Positions 22,170-34,568 are shown, numbered from the stretch's first letter. The stretch: DNA of 64,000 bases from Beta vulgaris subsp. vulgaris (GCF_026745355.1 NC_079202.1:31299702-31363701); one strand, 5' to 3'. Made by a program: numbers and translations. Notes: a model not told the origin generated them from the sequence alone.

Positions 22170-23384
22170 ATGTCTGGGGTGAATGTCAAAATCGATAAAT
22201 TTACTGGGAGGAATAGTTTTAGTATGTGGCAGATCAAGATGCGGGCGTTACTGAAGCAACAAGGGTTGTGGGCACCGTTAGCAAAGAAGGCAACGGATTC
22301 AGTCACCGCTGAGATGGTCGTTCTGGAGGAGAAGGCTCATTCAACGATTATGTTGTGTCTGGCAGATGACATAATCACTGAAGTCGCGGAGGAGGAAACC
22401 GCATCTGGTTTATGGTTGAAATTAGAGAGTTTGTACATGACAAAATCTCTAACTAACAAGTTGCTTTTGAAGCAACGTCTGTTCGATCTGCGAATGCAGG
22501 AAGGTATGCCTCTTAGAGATCATCTAGATCAATTAAATACAATTTTACTAGAATTGCGTAATATTGATGTGAAGGTGGAGGATGAGGATGCCGCTTTAAT
22601 CCTGCTTGTTTCTTTACCTATATCGTATGAAAATTTTGTGCAATCTTTCATTGTTGGTAAAGATTTTGTGTCCTTAGAAGAAGTTAGATCATCTCTGCAT
22701 ACTAGGGAATTGCGCCATAAGGCATCTGGTACAGGTACAGTCGATCAGGCTGCTGGATTAGTAGCCAGTAGTAATGGACAGGAGAATTCGGGGAAAAAAT
22801 CCAGGAAACCGTCTTCTAGAGGTCCTAAATCTAGTGATGTCTGTAATCACTGTAAGGAAACGGGGCATTGGAAAAGGGAGTGTCCTAAAAGGAAAAATAA
22901 ATCTGGGTCTAATGAATCTGGGTCTGAATCTGCTGCTGTTGCAACAGAAAATTTCAGTTCTGATGATGATATTGCTTTAGTTGCTAATGAACAAACACAT
23001 TGCAGTGATGTGTGGGTTTTAGATTCTGGAGCGTCTTGTCATATGTGTTCGCACAGGGAATGGTTTATGAACTATAAACAGGTTGATGGAAGTGTTACTA
23101 TGGCCAACAGTGAGGTCTGTAAGACAGTTGGTATAGGGTCCATCAGAATTAGGACATGTGATGGCAAAGTCTGTACTTTGAATGATGTTAGGCATGTTCC
23201 ACAGGTCACAAAGAATATGATTTCACTTAGTCTGTTAGACAAGAAAGGGTTCAGATTCAAAGGTGAGGGTGGAGGGTTGTATGTCTACAGGGGTTCGAAG
23301 ATGATTCTGAAAGGGGTTAAACGGGAGACATTGTATGTGTTACAAGTAACACCTCTCCACACGCGTTCATGCCAAACGATTTGA
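22170..23384 (+). CDS. Ty1/copia Gag-protease polyprotein, no integrase or RT
   Basis: An intact 404-residue frame from the ATG at 22170 (MSGVNVKIDKFTGRNSFSMW). The frame is also open upstream through the primer site, but that part is LTR. Domains: the copia gag region (UBN2 type; WLKLESLYMTKSLTNKLLL, LDQLNTILLELRNI), a zinc knuckle CNHCKETGHWKREC at about residues 231-244, an acidic Ser-rich linker, then a retropepsin-like protease with the active-site motif WVLDSGASCHMC and the GAG-pre-integrase start (LYVLQ). It stops soon after (PLHTRSCQTI) with no integrase, RT or RNase H. Gag would form the particle and the protease would cut it. Either this is a 3' deletion or a natural gag-only non-autonomous type. 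The lack of stops across 1.2 kb suggests youth or selection. Confidence 0.88.
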   Translation: MSGVNVKIDKFTGRNSFSMWQIKMRALLKQQGLWAPLAKKATDSVTAEMVVLEEKAHSTIMLCLADDIITEVAEEETASGLWLKLESLYMTKSLTNKLLLKQRLFDLRMQEGMPLRDHLDQLNTILLELRNIDVKVEDEDAALILLVSLPISYENFVQSFIVGKDFVSLEEVRSSLHTRELRHKASGTGTVDQAAGLVASSNGQENSGKKSRKPSSRGPKSSDVCNHCKETGHWKRECPKRKNKSGSNESGSESAAVATENFSSDDDIALVANEQTHCSDVWVLDSGASCHMCSHREWFMNYKQVDGSVTMANSEVCKTVGIGSIRIRTCDGKVCTLNDVRHVPQVTKNMISLSLLDKKGFRFKGEGGGLYVYRGSKMILKGVKRETLYVLQVTPLHTRSCQTI

Positions 23385-23902
23385 TTTTGTGAAACTATAA
23401 TAACTGAGTTGAATGTAATTATTTGTTATTATAACTATGTGTTAGTTTTCAAAATACACCTAAACTTGTATATTCTATTACACAGTGTGTACTCAGCTTT
23501 GCTGATAGTGTTGTCATTTCTGTGGCCTGTCACTTGGTGGGTGGCAGAGTCAAACATTGTTGCAGGTTTGGTGTTGTGAGCTCAGAATTTTGAAGTGAAG
23601 CACGATAAAGATGTCGTCGTAGCTTATGGATTGAGTTTGCATTTTAGATAGTCAATTGAGGAATAGTTTCTGATATATTTCGTTGTATACAATATTTGGG
23701 AATATAAGTCGAGATATTGGTGTAATTGAAGTCTTATATAAAGGATTTTGTTTTGTGGGCCAATAACCCACAGGTCCAGGATCATTTTCTAGGTTATGTT
23801 TCTGCTGCGAGTAAATGTTTAATTCGAGGCTTATTAAGCATTTATTGTGATTAGCGAATCTTAAGTGTATTTACCTAGCAGCTCGGGAATCGGGCTGTTA
23901 CA

Positions 23903-24502
23903 ACACTTGGAACAGAGACAACATCAACGGTGAACACTCTTCTCAAACGAGCCTTCTCTACCAGTAAATTATAATGAACACTCTTCTCAAATTCCAACGC
24001 ACCTAAAAGTATATGCATATCTCATATGAATTCACAAAATTTAACTGGCTAAGCTACACACACCAGCGACAAACTACAATCTTGTATTCATAATACACAG
24101 CTCAAGTAAAAAGAACACCAACACACTGATTATTCATTGGCTCTGGACCCCCTCCCCCTTCTTTTAACTCATCAAATGCAGAGTAATTTTCAGTCTTAAA
24201 CACATATAGATAAATTGTGGAGCAATAGGAGTGAAATAAATGTTGACACAAACAAGGAAGGGATAGAATGGAGGTATAAGCTTCATCCAAATAGACTATA
24301 TTCATATTTATACTAGATATCCTCAAAATAATCACTTCAATAGCTAAATCCTATTAGGAGTCTTGGTATAAAAATATAATGGCCACATAAATTATACATA
24401 CTCTCTCTACATGAAATTATAAACAAAGTAATTTATTTGCACAACTTATTTAAGAACGAGAGAAAAGAAAACATGATTGGGTTCCGCAAAAATAAGAGAG
24501 GC
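23903..24502. other. Unassigned spacer between retroelements
   Basis: Begins with the ACACT target duplication of the solo LTR and ends with GAGGC, the left target duplication (24498-24502) of the large copia element. It contains the second copy (23962-23996) of a short sequence also present at 11493-11527. A minus-strand frame near 24100-24190 (SAFDELKEGGGG) could be an exon but was not identified. Confidence 0.45.
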
Positions 24503-25904
24503 TGTTATTTCACTAGGAACACTACAACAGGGGGGTGAATTGTATGTGTAGAAATAAACGTAACTTTTTGCGAAAATTCAAACTTAAACAAATAAACAAG
24601 CTAAAGCAACACAAGGAAGGAAAAACTTCTTGGGCCCTACAAGAAGAAACAACCTCGACCACTAGGGATTTTAAACTCAACTCTTTCACTAATTAGGCCA
24701 AACCACTTTGTTACAACCTAATTCTACTCACGAGCCACACCTTGAGTTCCTAAACTCAAGTTCTTGAGCCACTATTCCCTTAACAGCAATTCCTCTCAAC
24801 TTCACTCGAAGTTTTCTCACTCTTACTTGCTTTACTCAAAGCTTCTCTCTTACAGAACTTCACTCAAAGTCCCCTTACCCCAAAAACCATAATACAATTG
24901 ATCGAAATAAGCTTAGTGGAATTAGAGTAAGAAAACAAAGAATAAATGGCTATTATGAGAGAATGAAGGCACTAACACTTTAATTAGTTAAACTCACTAA
25001 ATCACTTAGTCAAACACAATATGGAACTTAATTAGACATTAATATTTATAGTGGTAGTAATTTAGAACATGGGAATTAAAACATGTATGTTCCTTACCCC
25101 ATTATCCCATGATCCCATGATGTTCCTTAACACTTTAATTAGTTAAACCCATTATCCCATGATGTTCCTTACCCCAAGGAACACGTTCCTCACACACCCC
25201 ATGATCCCATGATCACTATTAGACGTGGGAGTGTTTTTAGTTACTGCTCCTCAATTATAGCAACCACTTTAAGCATTACTCGAAAATCTGGTTCATTAAA
25301 AACATATTAATTATTAAATCTGAAATTAAATCATTTTAATAAAAATATTATCTTTAAATTACTTTCATAAAAACCGAATAATATTTTTATTATCTTTTGA
25401 AAAATAAAATTTTTCCTTAAAAAGATTTTTCATAAAATCATATTTTTCCTTAAATAAAACGGTTACCTACATTCTAGACATAATTTTCTCAACTGCCATC
25501 AATGTACCGTTGTAATGCTTCAACCTAATTCTAGTTCCTTTTAATTATTAGTTCCTTTAACTCATAATGTTAGTGCCAATTCGTCTGTTCCTTACCAAGG
25601 AACAAACTATCATTCTCAAATAAAAGCTGCCACAGTTCCTTACCATCTTTACTTGTTACTTTACAATGGAACTAGAAATAAAAAAAGTCTCGCTTTATTC
25701 TTCTTGCTCCAATGCTGCTCCAGTATCAAATAGGGAAACATCTTCACTTAGTCTTCAAAATCCAAACTTGATTTCTTCCTAGATTTAGTATTCTCTTTGT
25801 TCCTTTCAATGATACCTTGAAATCCACTCACTTAAATAACTCGTTAGTCCAGTACTTAGTTTGCATCTTTGTTCCTTTGTCATCATCAAAACTAGGGTTC
25901 AACA
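24503..25904 (-). repeat. 3' LTR of the SIRE-like element
   Basis: Begins TGTTATTTC and ends GGTTCAACA on the plus strand (TG...CA both ways). It is 59 bp longer than its partner at 36407-37749. One cause is a local duplication around 25098-25160 (CCCATTATCCCATGAT and a TTAATTAGTTAAAC stretch repeated). Confidence 0.94.
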
Positions 25905-25920
25905 ATTTCCCCCTTTTTGA
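25905..25920 (-). promoter_or_regulatory. Polypurine tract of the SIRE-like element
   Basis: On the minus strand AAAAAGGGGGAAAT directly precedes the 3' LTR start TGTTGAACC, the position required for plus-strand DNA priming. Confidence 0.9.
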
Positions 25921-26427
25921 TGATGACAACAAAGGTACAAACTAAGGAAATAACAAATAACATAAGCGAATGAAAAAAATAATAAAACATGTAAATCAAA
26001 AATAAATAGATTAAGTCTCTTAATTTTGATTTTTCTTTTACCTTTACTGCTATGTAAATTTTCTATGCTATGTAAATTTTTTATTTTTTATTTTAGTTAT
26101 CAGTTTGTTCCGAATCTTTTCCCCCTTTGTCATCGTCAAAAAGATCAAACTCTATGTGATTTCATGAATAGTGATCAAGACCTTGAGACCATGAACAAGC
26201 ACCATAAAAATGGTTAAGTTAGAATAGGCAAAGGGCAGACTAGCTCAAACATCAATCACAGAATACTAGCCATTCCAAGTAAGAAATTATGCACATAAAT
26301 CACAAATGAAGACATAAATAGCAAAAATCATATATTTATAGCACTTGTTCCTTAAAGTACAAAAAGAGACAAGAAAAAGAGAAAAAAACGAAGCTAAGTA
26401 GTCTTGTTCCTTGAAGAGAAACAAGAA

Positions 26428-27277
26428 CTAAGTACTAGGAAGGGTAGGGGAATGGTGTTCCTCAACAACTTCTTCTTCAACTACATACTCCAAATTCTTC
26501 ATCACCTCTCCATGGTGCTCACCAAGTTGCTGCTTTAAACTCTCAATGGCTTGGGCCATTGTCTCCATCTTCTTCTGTTGATCAATCACCGTATCACTAA
26601 GAACTTTCATTAAACCCAGCATCTTATCAGTTTTGGCATCTAATGTCCAGTGAAGGTCATTATAAAACTTAATCATGTGTTTTGCAGGAAGACAGACTTC
26701 ATTTACCCAGCCACAATCATCTGAAGGAACTTGTTCATCTCCCTTTGAACCAGAGGCAGTAGGTGGTTTTGGTGGAGGAACTGGGGTGGTTTCTTGTGAA
26801 GGACACGCAGTTCCTGGAGTAGAAACAGATGGATAAGTGGTGGTATAAATGGGAGGAAGAAAAGGTGGTGGTGGTGGAAGATCAGTACAGGTGGTGGAGA
26901 AGGGATTGGGACCAGTCATCTCATCCTTTAACTGTTCAAAACTAGAAGGAACAGAGAAGGATGAGGGAGAGATGGAAGAGAGTATAGTGTGGGGAACAGA
27001 GATTTTTGGTGAGGGTGGAGGAGTTTGTTCCTTAGGAGAGTGATGTTCCTGTTCCTCCGCATCAGATAGGACTCATGGAGAGTCCTTGTTGAAAGGAACA
27101 GGGGCAGTTTGAGCAATTTTCAATCTAGAGCTCTGCCTAAGTCTTTTAGGAACAAGAGGGGAGGCTTTTTAGCTATTATTTTGCGCCTCTTGGGTTTCTG
27201 TTCCTTTGGTTATGTGGGGGCAGGAACTTGTTCCTCCAAAATGACTTCAGCCAGTTCCTCTTCTACTGCCCTAGGCA
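26428..27277 (-). pseudogene. C-terminal part of the extra (third) ORF of the SIRE-like element
   Basis: The open stretch 26428-26919 reads MTGPNPFSTTCTD, a Pro/Thr/Ser-rich section (PPPPPFLPP), then a likely coiled coil (AKHMIKFYNDLHW, KTDKMLGLMKVLSDTVIDQ, MAQAIESLKQQLGEHHGEVM) and an acidic end. Between 26919 and the solo LTR at 27283 the frame is broken by stops. It continues, after removing the solo LTR, from the segment at 29830-30695. The product of this ORF has no established role; in SIRE elements it has been called envelope-like. I see no signal peptide or convincing transmembrane segment here. Confidence 0.65.
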
Positions 27278-27282
27278 GTTTC

Positions 27283-29824
27283 TGTAACACCCCGATAATT
27301 CTCTCTTTCTAGAAAATACTTTATAATATAAAACTTAGAGAATTACCCAGGCATTATCGCCCGTGTGATAACGTTTCGGCTTACTCAGAATTTTGCAGCG
27401 GAAAACTTACTAAAACAAAACCAACTTTATTGAACTTACGAAATAAGAGTCAAACAATGTTTGAACTGAAACACACCAACTCAAAGCTAAAGTCTGGAAA
27501 TATAAACTCCTAGAAACAACTTAAATACTACTATCACAAAAGCTCTCCATTCCAGATTCCCCAATGTATGCATCTTCGAACCTGTAATGTCAATGCTTTA
27601 TTACTCTGCTCCCCCGAAGGATCACCACAGGATCAATAGGCAAAGCCATGATCACAAACACAGACAAGCACGTAATCAGCAAAGCTGAGTACTATACATA
27701 ACAAAAATATCCTAAACATGATACTACACATAAATTTCAGGATAAATAATAACATAAATAAGTAATACTCTGCAGACGACTTTTACTGAACTAAACTTAA
27801 ATTAGCTTTTTATCACTTTAATGGAATAGTTATTAGACGAGTTGTCCTGCCAATAAAAATGAAATGGGGGCGCGACTCCGCATTTCAGAGTGACCTGCGA
27901 TATCGAGGAACCTTTGAATAAAAAGGGATGGTGATCAACCCATTCCTAGAAAAGCTATGGCACGCTCACCATAACCCCAACCCTTATGTCCAACTCTAGA
28001 CGTGCACTAGTCTAAAGTCTATAACTTATTCTCGTTTCACTTTACGTTGCATTCCTTTTAATACTTTGATGACACCACAACAACCAAATAATACACAATT
28101 CAAAATCACATAATCATAACAAAATTCCTTTTATCTTTAGATTAACAAGTGTTCACAACTTATCAATCAAGACTCCTTTTATTTCTTTTTATCCTTTGTT
28201 GAACCCAGCCAACAGAAATCCGTACCTTTACATAGGTATAAACCATACTTACCAAATAAGATCCTCGGTTCTTATAAGATAAATTAATAAACTCAAAGAA
28301 TCCATGATTCCAATTTACTTACATTAATTCACTCACGAATTAATACCAAACTAAACTTAGTTGCTTGCATCAAACTTCCATACAAACAAGTCATACTTAA
28401 ACATATTCTTAGTTTACATGTAGAATCCAAGCAAATAACATGTAAAGCCATCTCAGTAAATCATATATATGAACTACAAGGTCCTATACATGATACTACA
28501 AATTAAAAACATCCCTAGAGCATGTTTCTAACCATTTAGCACGTAGACTATGTACGTACCTCGTATAAACGTAACGGTAGGCCACTTTTAAGCACTAAAA
28601 GTCCCTACAGTGAAATCTCCGCCTAAAACAACCAAGAAATCGAGTAAATACTTGTACTAAAAAAAATACAGCAACTTTAAAACGTCCCAAACCCTTCTAA
28701 ACTTCTTTAAAAATCGTTTTTATAATTTAAACTCTCATTAATTTTTAATCCCTAGTATAGATAAACTATTCTAGTGATTAAAAACCATTAAAAACCTTAA
28801 AATATTAATTTCTGAATTTCCAGCAACTATAAAATTTTCTAAACCTTCTGAAAATATTTTAAATGAATATAAAAATCGTATTCCAATCAAAAATCATATT
28901 CATACTCTAAATATGCGATTTCTAGTGATTTAAAACCCTAAAATCACATCTTTCATGATTAAAACTTAAAAATAATAATCTGAAATTTTTCTTTTATACA
29001 TATGATCCGAAAAATACATATTTCATAATAAAAATAATAACTCAAATCGAAAACATGCAAATAATAATAAAATAACAATAAAAATTAGAACTTTAATGGA
29101 ATCTTAAAGGAGAAGTAAAGAAAACAACCAAAATAAGAGGAGGAAGGTGGCGCCGAGGCTGGGACAGCAGCAAGGTCCGGCGGAAATCACTTTTTCGGCT
29201 CCAAGAAAAGGTTTGTGACGTTTCTTGTTCAACAAGAAACGTTACTTAGCGAAGAAGAGACGATTTTTGAGAGAAATAATGAAAGTCACGCTCAAGAGGA
29301 AGAGGAGAGAGAAAATGTCGAGTGAGGGGAGAGAAGCTCAAAGTCACGTGCAAGTGAGGAGAGAGAAAATAAGGTGTAGGGCAAAAATTCGGGTTTTAGG
29401 ATATTTAAATAGGCTAATCCTATTGGGCTTAGGAAAAGAAAGAATTTAATAATTAAAACAATAGGCTAATCCTATTGGGCTTAGGAAAAGGAATTCAATA
29501 ATTAAAACTTTGATGACTAACAAGATGGGCTTGTTAGGACTTTAGTCATCAAATTATCCTTTCCCTTTTTATTTCTTTTGGGCTTTCGATTCCATTAAGT
29601 TTCTTTTCAAATATACTTTTAATAATTAAACTCTTATTTAAAACACGCTTAATTAAAATATCACAAACTTTATTAAGCTTAGAAAAATATTTTTAGTTGA
29701 CTTTTAAAATAGTCAACCCTTTTTTTAAAGTCAAATCATTTTCCAAGCTCATTTGGATTTAATATAATTACGTAAATAACTTAATATATTTATGAAAAAT
29801 CCTTTAAAAATGTGGGGGATTACA
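27283..29824. mobile_element. Gypsy-type solo LTR (2542 bp) inside the extra ORF
   Basis: Ends TGTAACACCCC at 27283 and GGGGGATTACA at 29824, with an exact 5-bp target duplication GTTTC (27278-27282 and 29825-29829). The terminal TGTAACACCCC matches the gypsy LTR at 4330-6842, but the two bodies do not obviously match. The inverted motif shared with the LTR at 19975-23902 (near 27680) suggests relation to that family and a minus-strand transcription sense, although a TATA-like TATTTAAATA lies at 29400. A short plus-strand frame (29225-29449, Lys/Arg-rich) is probably spurious. Confidence 0.92.
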
Positions 29825-29829
29825 GTTTC

Positions 29830-30695
29830 CACTTGCTAGAGGAACTGGGAGCGATTCTCCCTTGAGTTAACACTCCCTCTTGCACAGAGAGATCCAAACC
29901 ATGCAATGTTTTCTCATTGAGAATATTTCCTTGCTTGATTCCTAAAGTAGGCTATCCGGTTGTTTTTACTTTAAAGTGGTGAAGTAGAGAGGTAACTAAA
30001 GCTCCATAGCCAACAACACAATTATTTTCAATGCAATGAGTGAGATGTTGGATAAAGAGAGAAGGGAAGTTTATTTGGATGTGGTGGTCAATGCAAAACA
30101 TGTAACACATATCCAAGAGACCCACTTCATTCCTCTTTTCAGATCGAGGAATAAGTGCTCTCCAAACTAAATTAAATAGAATTTTGTGGACAAGAGAGAG
30201 AAGGTTATGGTTGATTTTGTTTTGGCCAGCAGTTCCCCCAAAAGTTTCAACAATCTTGTCTTGGGGAAAATTAGGAAAGGAAACAGTTCCTTTCCGTTTA
30301 AAATATGCATCAGTTCCTTTGCAAGGAACTTCCCAAATTTTTGCCAAGGTTTCTTTAGAAAATTTTATTTTTTCCCCCTTACTTCAATAGTACAAATTCC
30401 ATCAGTGGTGGTGAAATTTGCACAAAATTCATCCATGGCTAAAGGAACTAAGGCATTGTTAAATGCGTATTCAAACAGGAATTCCATACCCTGTTCCTTT
30501 AGAATATTGGTTTAAATCATTGAATTTTACCTCTCTTGCCCACTCTAAATTGACATAAAAACCTAAAATATACCTTGATTCATTTCTTTCTACTCGTTTC
30601 TTGGAGGAAGAAGTAACAGTTCCTTTGGAAGGAACAGGGGTAACTTCTTCTTCCCCCTTAGCTTGTTCTGGGGATTCTTCTATCATCCTCCCCAA
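29830..30695 (-). pseudogene. N-terminal part of the extra ORF (plant transposon-protein domain)
   Basis: On the minus strand: 30471-30695 gives MGRMIEESPEQAKGEEEVT, then RYILGFYVNLEWAREVKFND; after a frameshift, 29952-30347 gives LAKIWEVPCKGTDAYFK, FLFNLV-like HKILFNLVWRALIPR, LLDMCYMFCIDHHIQINFP and VGYGALVTSLLHHF. This resembles the uncharacterised 'putative plant transposon protein' domain found beside many plant retroelements. The family resemblance is from memory of its motifs, and the function is unknown. The frame is cut at 29829 by the solo LTR and resumes near 27277. Confidence 0.65.
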
Positions 30696-31417
30696 TCAAT
30701 TTTCGCCTTTTCACACTTCTTCTTGGTGATTCTAATTTTTGTTCTTCTTCCACCATGGTTGTTTCTTGAATTTGTTCGTTTTCTAGGGTTTTGGATGGAG
30801 AAGATTCCTATTGAGGTTTTGGGAGATTTTGTGTTTGGAAAAGGTGAATTGAGTGAGGTTTTCCATTTTGTGAAGTGAATGATGGTGTGTGAAGAGGTGT
30901 GAAGAAGATAAATAATGGTGAAAATAAAGCGACTAAGGAACACGTTTTTGGGATGAAAGAAATAGGACAATGCATCTAACAGTAGATGAGGAGTTACACG
31001 CAGAAAAATAAATAAAAATAAACGAATAACAGATAAAAGAGAATCATGATTTGATTAAATTTGATTCCTATATTTTTGGAATTTTCAGATCTTTTTGAAT
31101 TTTTATGGATTTTTAATTTTGGAAAGAAAATAAAATCTAAGGAACTTGTGCTATAGGAACAACTTATGCTAAATATCAACTTCTTCATATTATGCATGTT
31201 TCTTTAACTTCAGAACAATAAGGGGAGTATTATGTGACATTTGTGAGTTGTTTTATTCCTTTGAATCCATGTTTATGTTTTTAACATCTCAATTTGCAAT
31301 GGTCTTAGGCAATCAATCATAATCACTTAATATCACATAGAGTAAGACAAATCAATTCAAATATGAGGGATTGGAATAGGAATAGCTACTTAAGTTTTAT
31401 TAATCGTAACTCAAGCC
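30696..31417 (-). other. Spacer between RNase H and the extra ORF
   Basis: AT-rich non-coding part of the SIRE-like element. A promoter or splice acceptor for the extra ORF would be expected here but no clear signal was seen. Confidence 0.5.
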
Positions 31418-33362
31418 TTAATTTTCATATCTATCCCTTTGTAATGGCTTAGTTAGTATATCAGCAATTTGATTTTCAGTTTGACAAAACTCAAGTTTAA
31501 TCAAACCTTTTTCCACATTTTCTTTTAGAAAGTGATGTCTGATATGTATATGCTTAACTCTTGAATGATGCACTGGATCTTTTGAAATACTAATGGCACT
31601 AGTATTATCACAATAAATAGGAACACAATTAAAGTTTATTCCATAGTCACAAAGTTGTTGCTTTATCCAAAGCATTTGAGAGCAACATGCAGCAATAGCT
31701 ACATATTCTGCTTCAGCAGTGGATAAAGCGACTGTCTTTTGTTTCTTGGTGCTCCAAGAAACTAAACTATGACTAAGAAATTGAACCATACCTGAGGTGC
31801 TTTTCCTATTTACAAGATCTCCAGCATAATCAGCATCAGCATATCCTTTTAACTCAAATGTGTCACTTCTTGGATAGTAGAGTCCAAGATCATCTGTTCC
31901 TTTAAGATATCTAAGAATTCTCTTCAGGCGGTTAGATGAGATTCCTATGGATTAGCTTGAAATCTAGCACACAAACCAACACTGAAAGCTATGTCTGGCC
32001 AACTAGCAGTTAGATACAAAAGTGAACCAATCATTCCTCTATATTTTGTTTGATCAACACTTGTTCCTATGGAGTCTTCATCTAATCTAGTTGAAGTTCC
32101 CATAGGAGTGTGATTTATCTTTGAGTTTTCGAGGCCATATTTCTTAATAGTTCCTTTATGTATTTTTGTTGGTGAACAATTATTCCCTTTTCAGTTTGCT
32201 TAATTTGTAACCAAGAAAGAAATTTAACTCACCCATCATACTCATTTCAAATTCATTACTCATGAGATTTGAGAATTCTTTGCATAATGTTTCATTTGTT
32301 GCTCCGAATATGATGTCATCAACATATATTTGAACAAGTAAAATGTCAGTTCCTTTCGATTTTAGGAACAAGGTTTTATCCACCTTTCCTCTTTTAAAGT
32401 TGTTTTCTAAAAGGAACTTAGATAATCTCTCATACCATGATCTAGGCGCTTGCTTTAACCCATAAAGAGCCTTGTCAAGCTTGTAGACATGGTTTGGGAG
32501 ATTATTGTTTTCAAATCCTAGGGGTTGTTCAACATATACATCTTCATTTAAATAGCCATTTAGAAATGCACACTTAACATCCATTTGATATAATTTAAAT
32601 CCATATAAGCAGCAAATGCAATTAAATTCTAATGGCTTCTAATCTAGCTACAGGAGCAAAGGTTTCTTCATAGTCTATTCCTTCTTGTTGATTATAACCT
32701 TTTACTACAAGTCTAGCTTTGTTCCTGACAATGGTTCCATACTTCATCTAGTTTATTTCTAAACACCCATTTTAAGCCAATTACTTTTTGTTGTTTAGAA
32801 GAAGGAACTAGATGACATACCTTGTTTCTTTCGAACTCATTTAATTCAGCTTGCATGGCAGTGATCCAATCAGAGTCAGTTAGGGCTTCTTCATGATTTT
32901 GTGGTTCCATCATTGATAGGAACGCATGAAATGCACAAAAATTCCTTAACTGAGATCTAGTTTGCGTACCTTTGGATATGTCACTTATTATGAGTTCCAC
33001 TGGATGTGACTTTTGTTGTCTCCAAGGCTTTGGTTGAAACTCTTTTACAGGAACAGGTTGTTCCTGTGAGTTTCTTGAGTTGATAAGGAGCTATGATCAG
33101 TTATTCCTCTGTTGGCTATGGTAGACTCAGTTCCTTCAACTTGAGGAACATGAACAACTCCTTCACCTTGAGGAACAGGAACATCTTGTATGAATGTTTT
33201 CATTTTTCTCTTCCTTTCCTCTTTTTTTCCTTCTTCTTCATTTGAATCTGCATTTATCTCATTTGGTCGTACCAACCCAATCTCATAGTCATCAACCTGT
33301 ATGCGTGGATTGTATTTGTCAGATTCATCAAAGATTATGTGAATACTTTCTTTAACACACAT
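31418..33362 (-). pseudogene. Copia reverse transcriptase and RNase H, frameshifted
   Basis: On the minus strand the RT N-terminus lies at 32713-33000 (ALTDSDWITAMQAELNEFER, LKWVFRNK), and the core at 32180-32584 starts MDVKCAFLNGYLNEDVYVEQ and includes KALYGLKQAPRSWYERL, the catalytic IYVDDIIFG and MGELNFFLGY. RNase H at 31418-31789 shows SWSTKKQKTVALSTAEAEYV, YCDNTSAI, KHIHIRHHF and IADILTKPL. The 33045-33362 stretch is the acidic spacer between integrase and RT. All catalytic boxes are still readable, but frameshifts near 32180, 32600-32710 and 31900 separate the pieces, so no functional polyprotein can form. Confidence 0.92.
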
Positions 33363-34568
33363 AGTTCTTTTATTGTAGACTCTATAAGCTTTAATATGTG
33401 ATGAGTATCCTAAGATATTGCTTCATCACTCCTTGCATCAAATTTTCAAGATTATCTTTTCCATTATTATGCACAAACATTTGCACCAAATGTTCTAAAA
33501 TAAGTGATATTGGTTTCTTTCCAAAGTAAATTCATAAGGAGTTTTGTTAATGATAGGTCTCATCATGGCACGATTAATTATGTGACAAGCGTATTAACAG
33601 CTTCAGCCCAAAAGTTCCTTGGAAGTCACTAGCAATTAACATGGTTCTAGACATTTCCTCCAAAGTTCATTTTTTCCTTTCTACAACACCATTTTGTTGT
33701 GGTGTTCTAGGGCGGAAAAATTATGATCAGGCCATTATCTCTGCTTAAGTCATCAAATTTATAATTTTCAAATTCTTTGCCATGATCGATCTAATATGCA
33801 TTATTTTATGACCACTCAAGTGTTGAACTTTTTAGCAAAGACAAGGAACTCATCATAAGTCTCATCTTTACTAGAGAGAAAAATAACCCAAGTATACCTA
33901 GAGTAGTCATCACAATAACTAATACATACCTCTTTCCACTTCTACTTTGAATTCTCATGGTCCACTAAGTCCATATGAATTAATTCTAATGGTTTAGTGG
34001 TACTTACTATCGTTTTAGATTTGAAAGAGGATCTAACTTGCTTTCCTCGCACATGCATCACAAACTTGATCAATATGAAATTTTATAGATGGTAATCCAA
34101 ACAGATCTTTTGATCTAAGTTTTCAAGTAATAGAAAAGCTAGCATGTCCTAGACGCTTTGCCAAAGAGTGAATCATCTTCAATACACTAAGACAGTTAAT
34201 TGATTTAGGAAAAATCAAGATCCACAATATATGTGTTCCCTTTCCTTGTTCCTTCCAAGATAACTTCTTAGTTTTAATGTTAATGATCAAGCATTTTTTT
34301 ATTATTCACAAACATTTTCCCTTTCACAGAATTGGAAATACTCAATAGATTATGTTTTAGACCTTCAACTAAAAATACATTCTCAATGGAGTGTATGGTG
34401 ACTTACCAACCTTCCCATGGCAACTATGTTACCTTTCTTATTGTCACCAAATGTACACTTCCACCTTGTAGGTTGGAGTGAGAGAAACTTAGTTTTGTCT
34501 CCTGTCATGTGCTTGGAACAACCACTATCAAGATACCATGTGTTGTTCCCCCTCACTCCAACCTGCAA
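33363..34568 (-). pseudogene. Copia protease and integrase, degenerate
   Basis: The protease (34383-34568) shows NNTWYLDSGCSKHMTGD, the copia active site D-S-G. Integrase follows toward lower coordinates with many frame changes; near 33950-34050 one frame reads QVRSSFKSKTIVSTTKPLEL then IHMDLVD, the pre-integrase linker and the first catalytic Asp region. An HNKAF-like block and the D-D-35-E glutamate could not be followed in one frame. It is clearly a dead copy. Confidence 0.85.

Larger units (their letters stand above)
19975..23902 (+). mobile_element. Gypsy-type solo LTR (interrupted by a copia element)
   Basis: Starts TGTAATAGCC at 19975 and ends GGGCTGTTACA at 23902, with an exact 5-bp target duplication ACACT (19970-19974 and 23903-23907). 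No primer site or polypurine tract adjoins either side, so this is a solo LTR. Its 3' part carries GTACTCAGCTTTGCTGAT (23490-23507), which also occurs, inverted, in the solo LTR at 27283-29824 (near 27680). A truncated copia element with gag and protease lies within it; that insertion's edges are not resolved. The U3 part has a 39-bp tandem repeat and a GTT-rich stretch. Confidence 0.85.
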
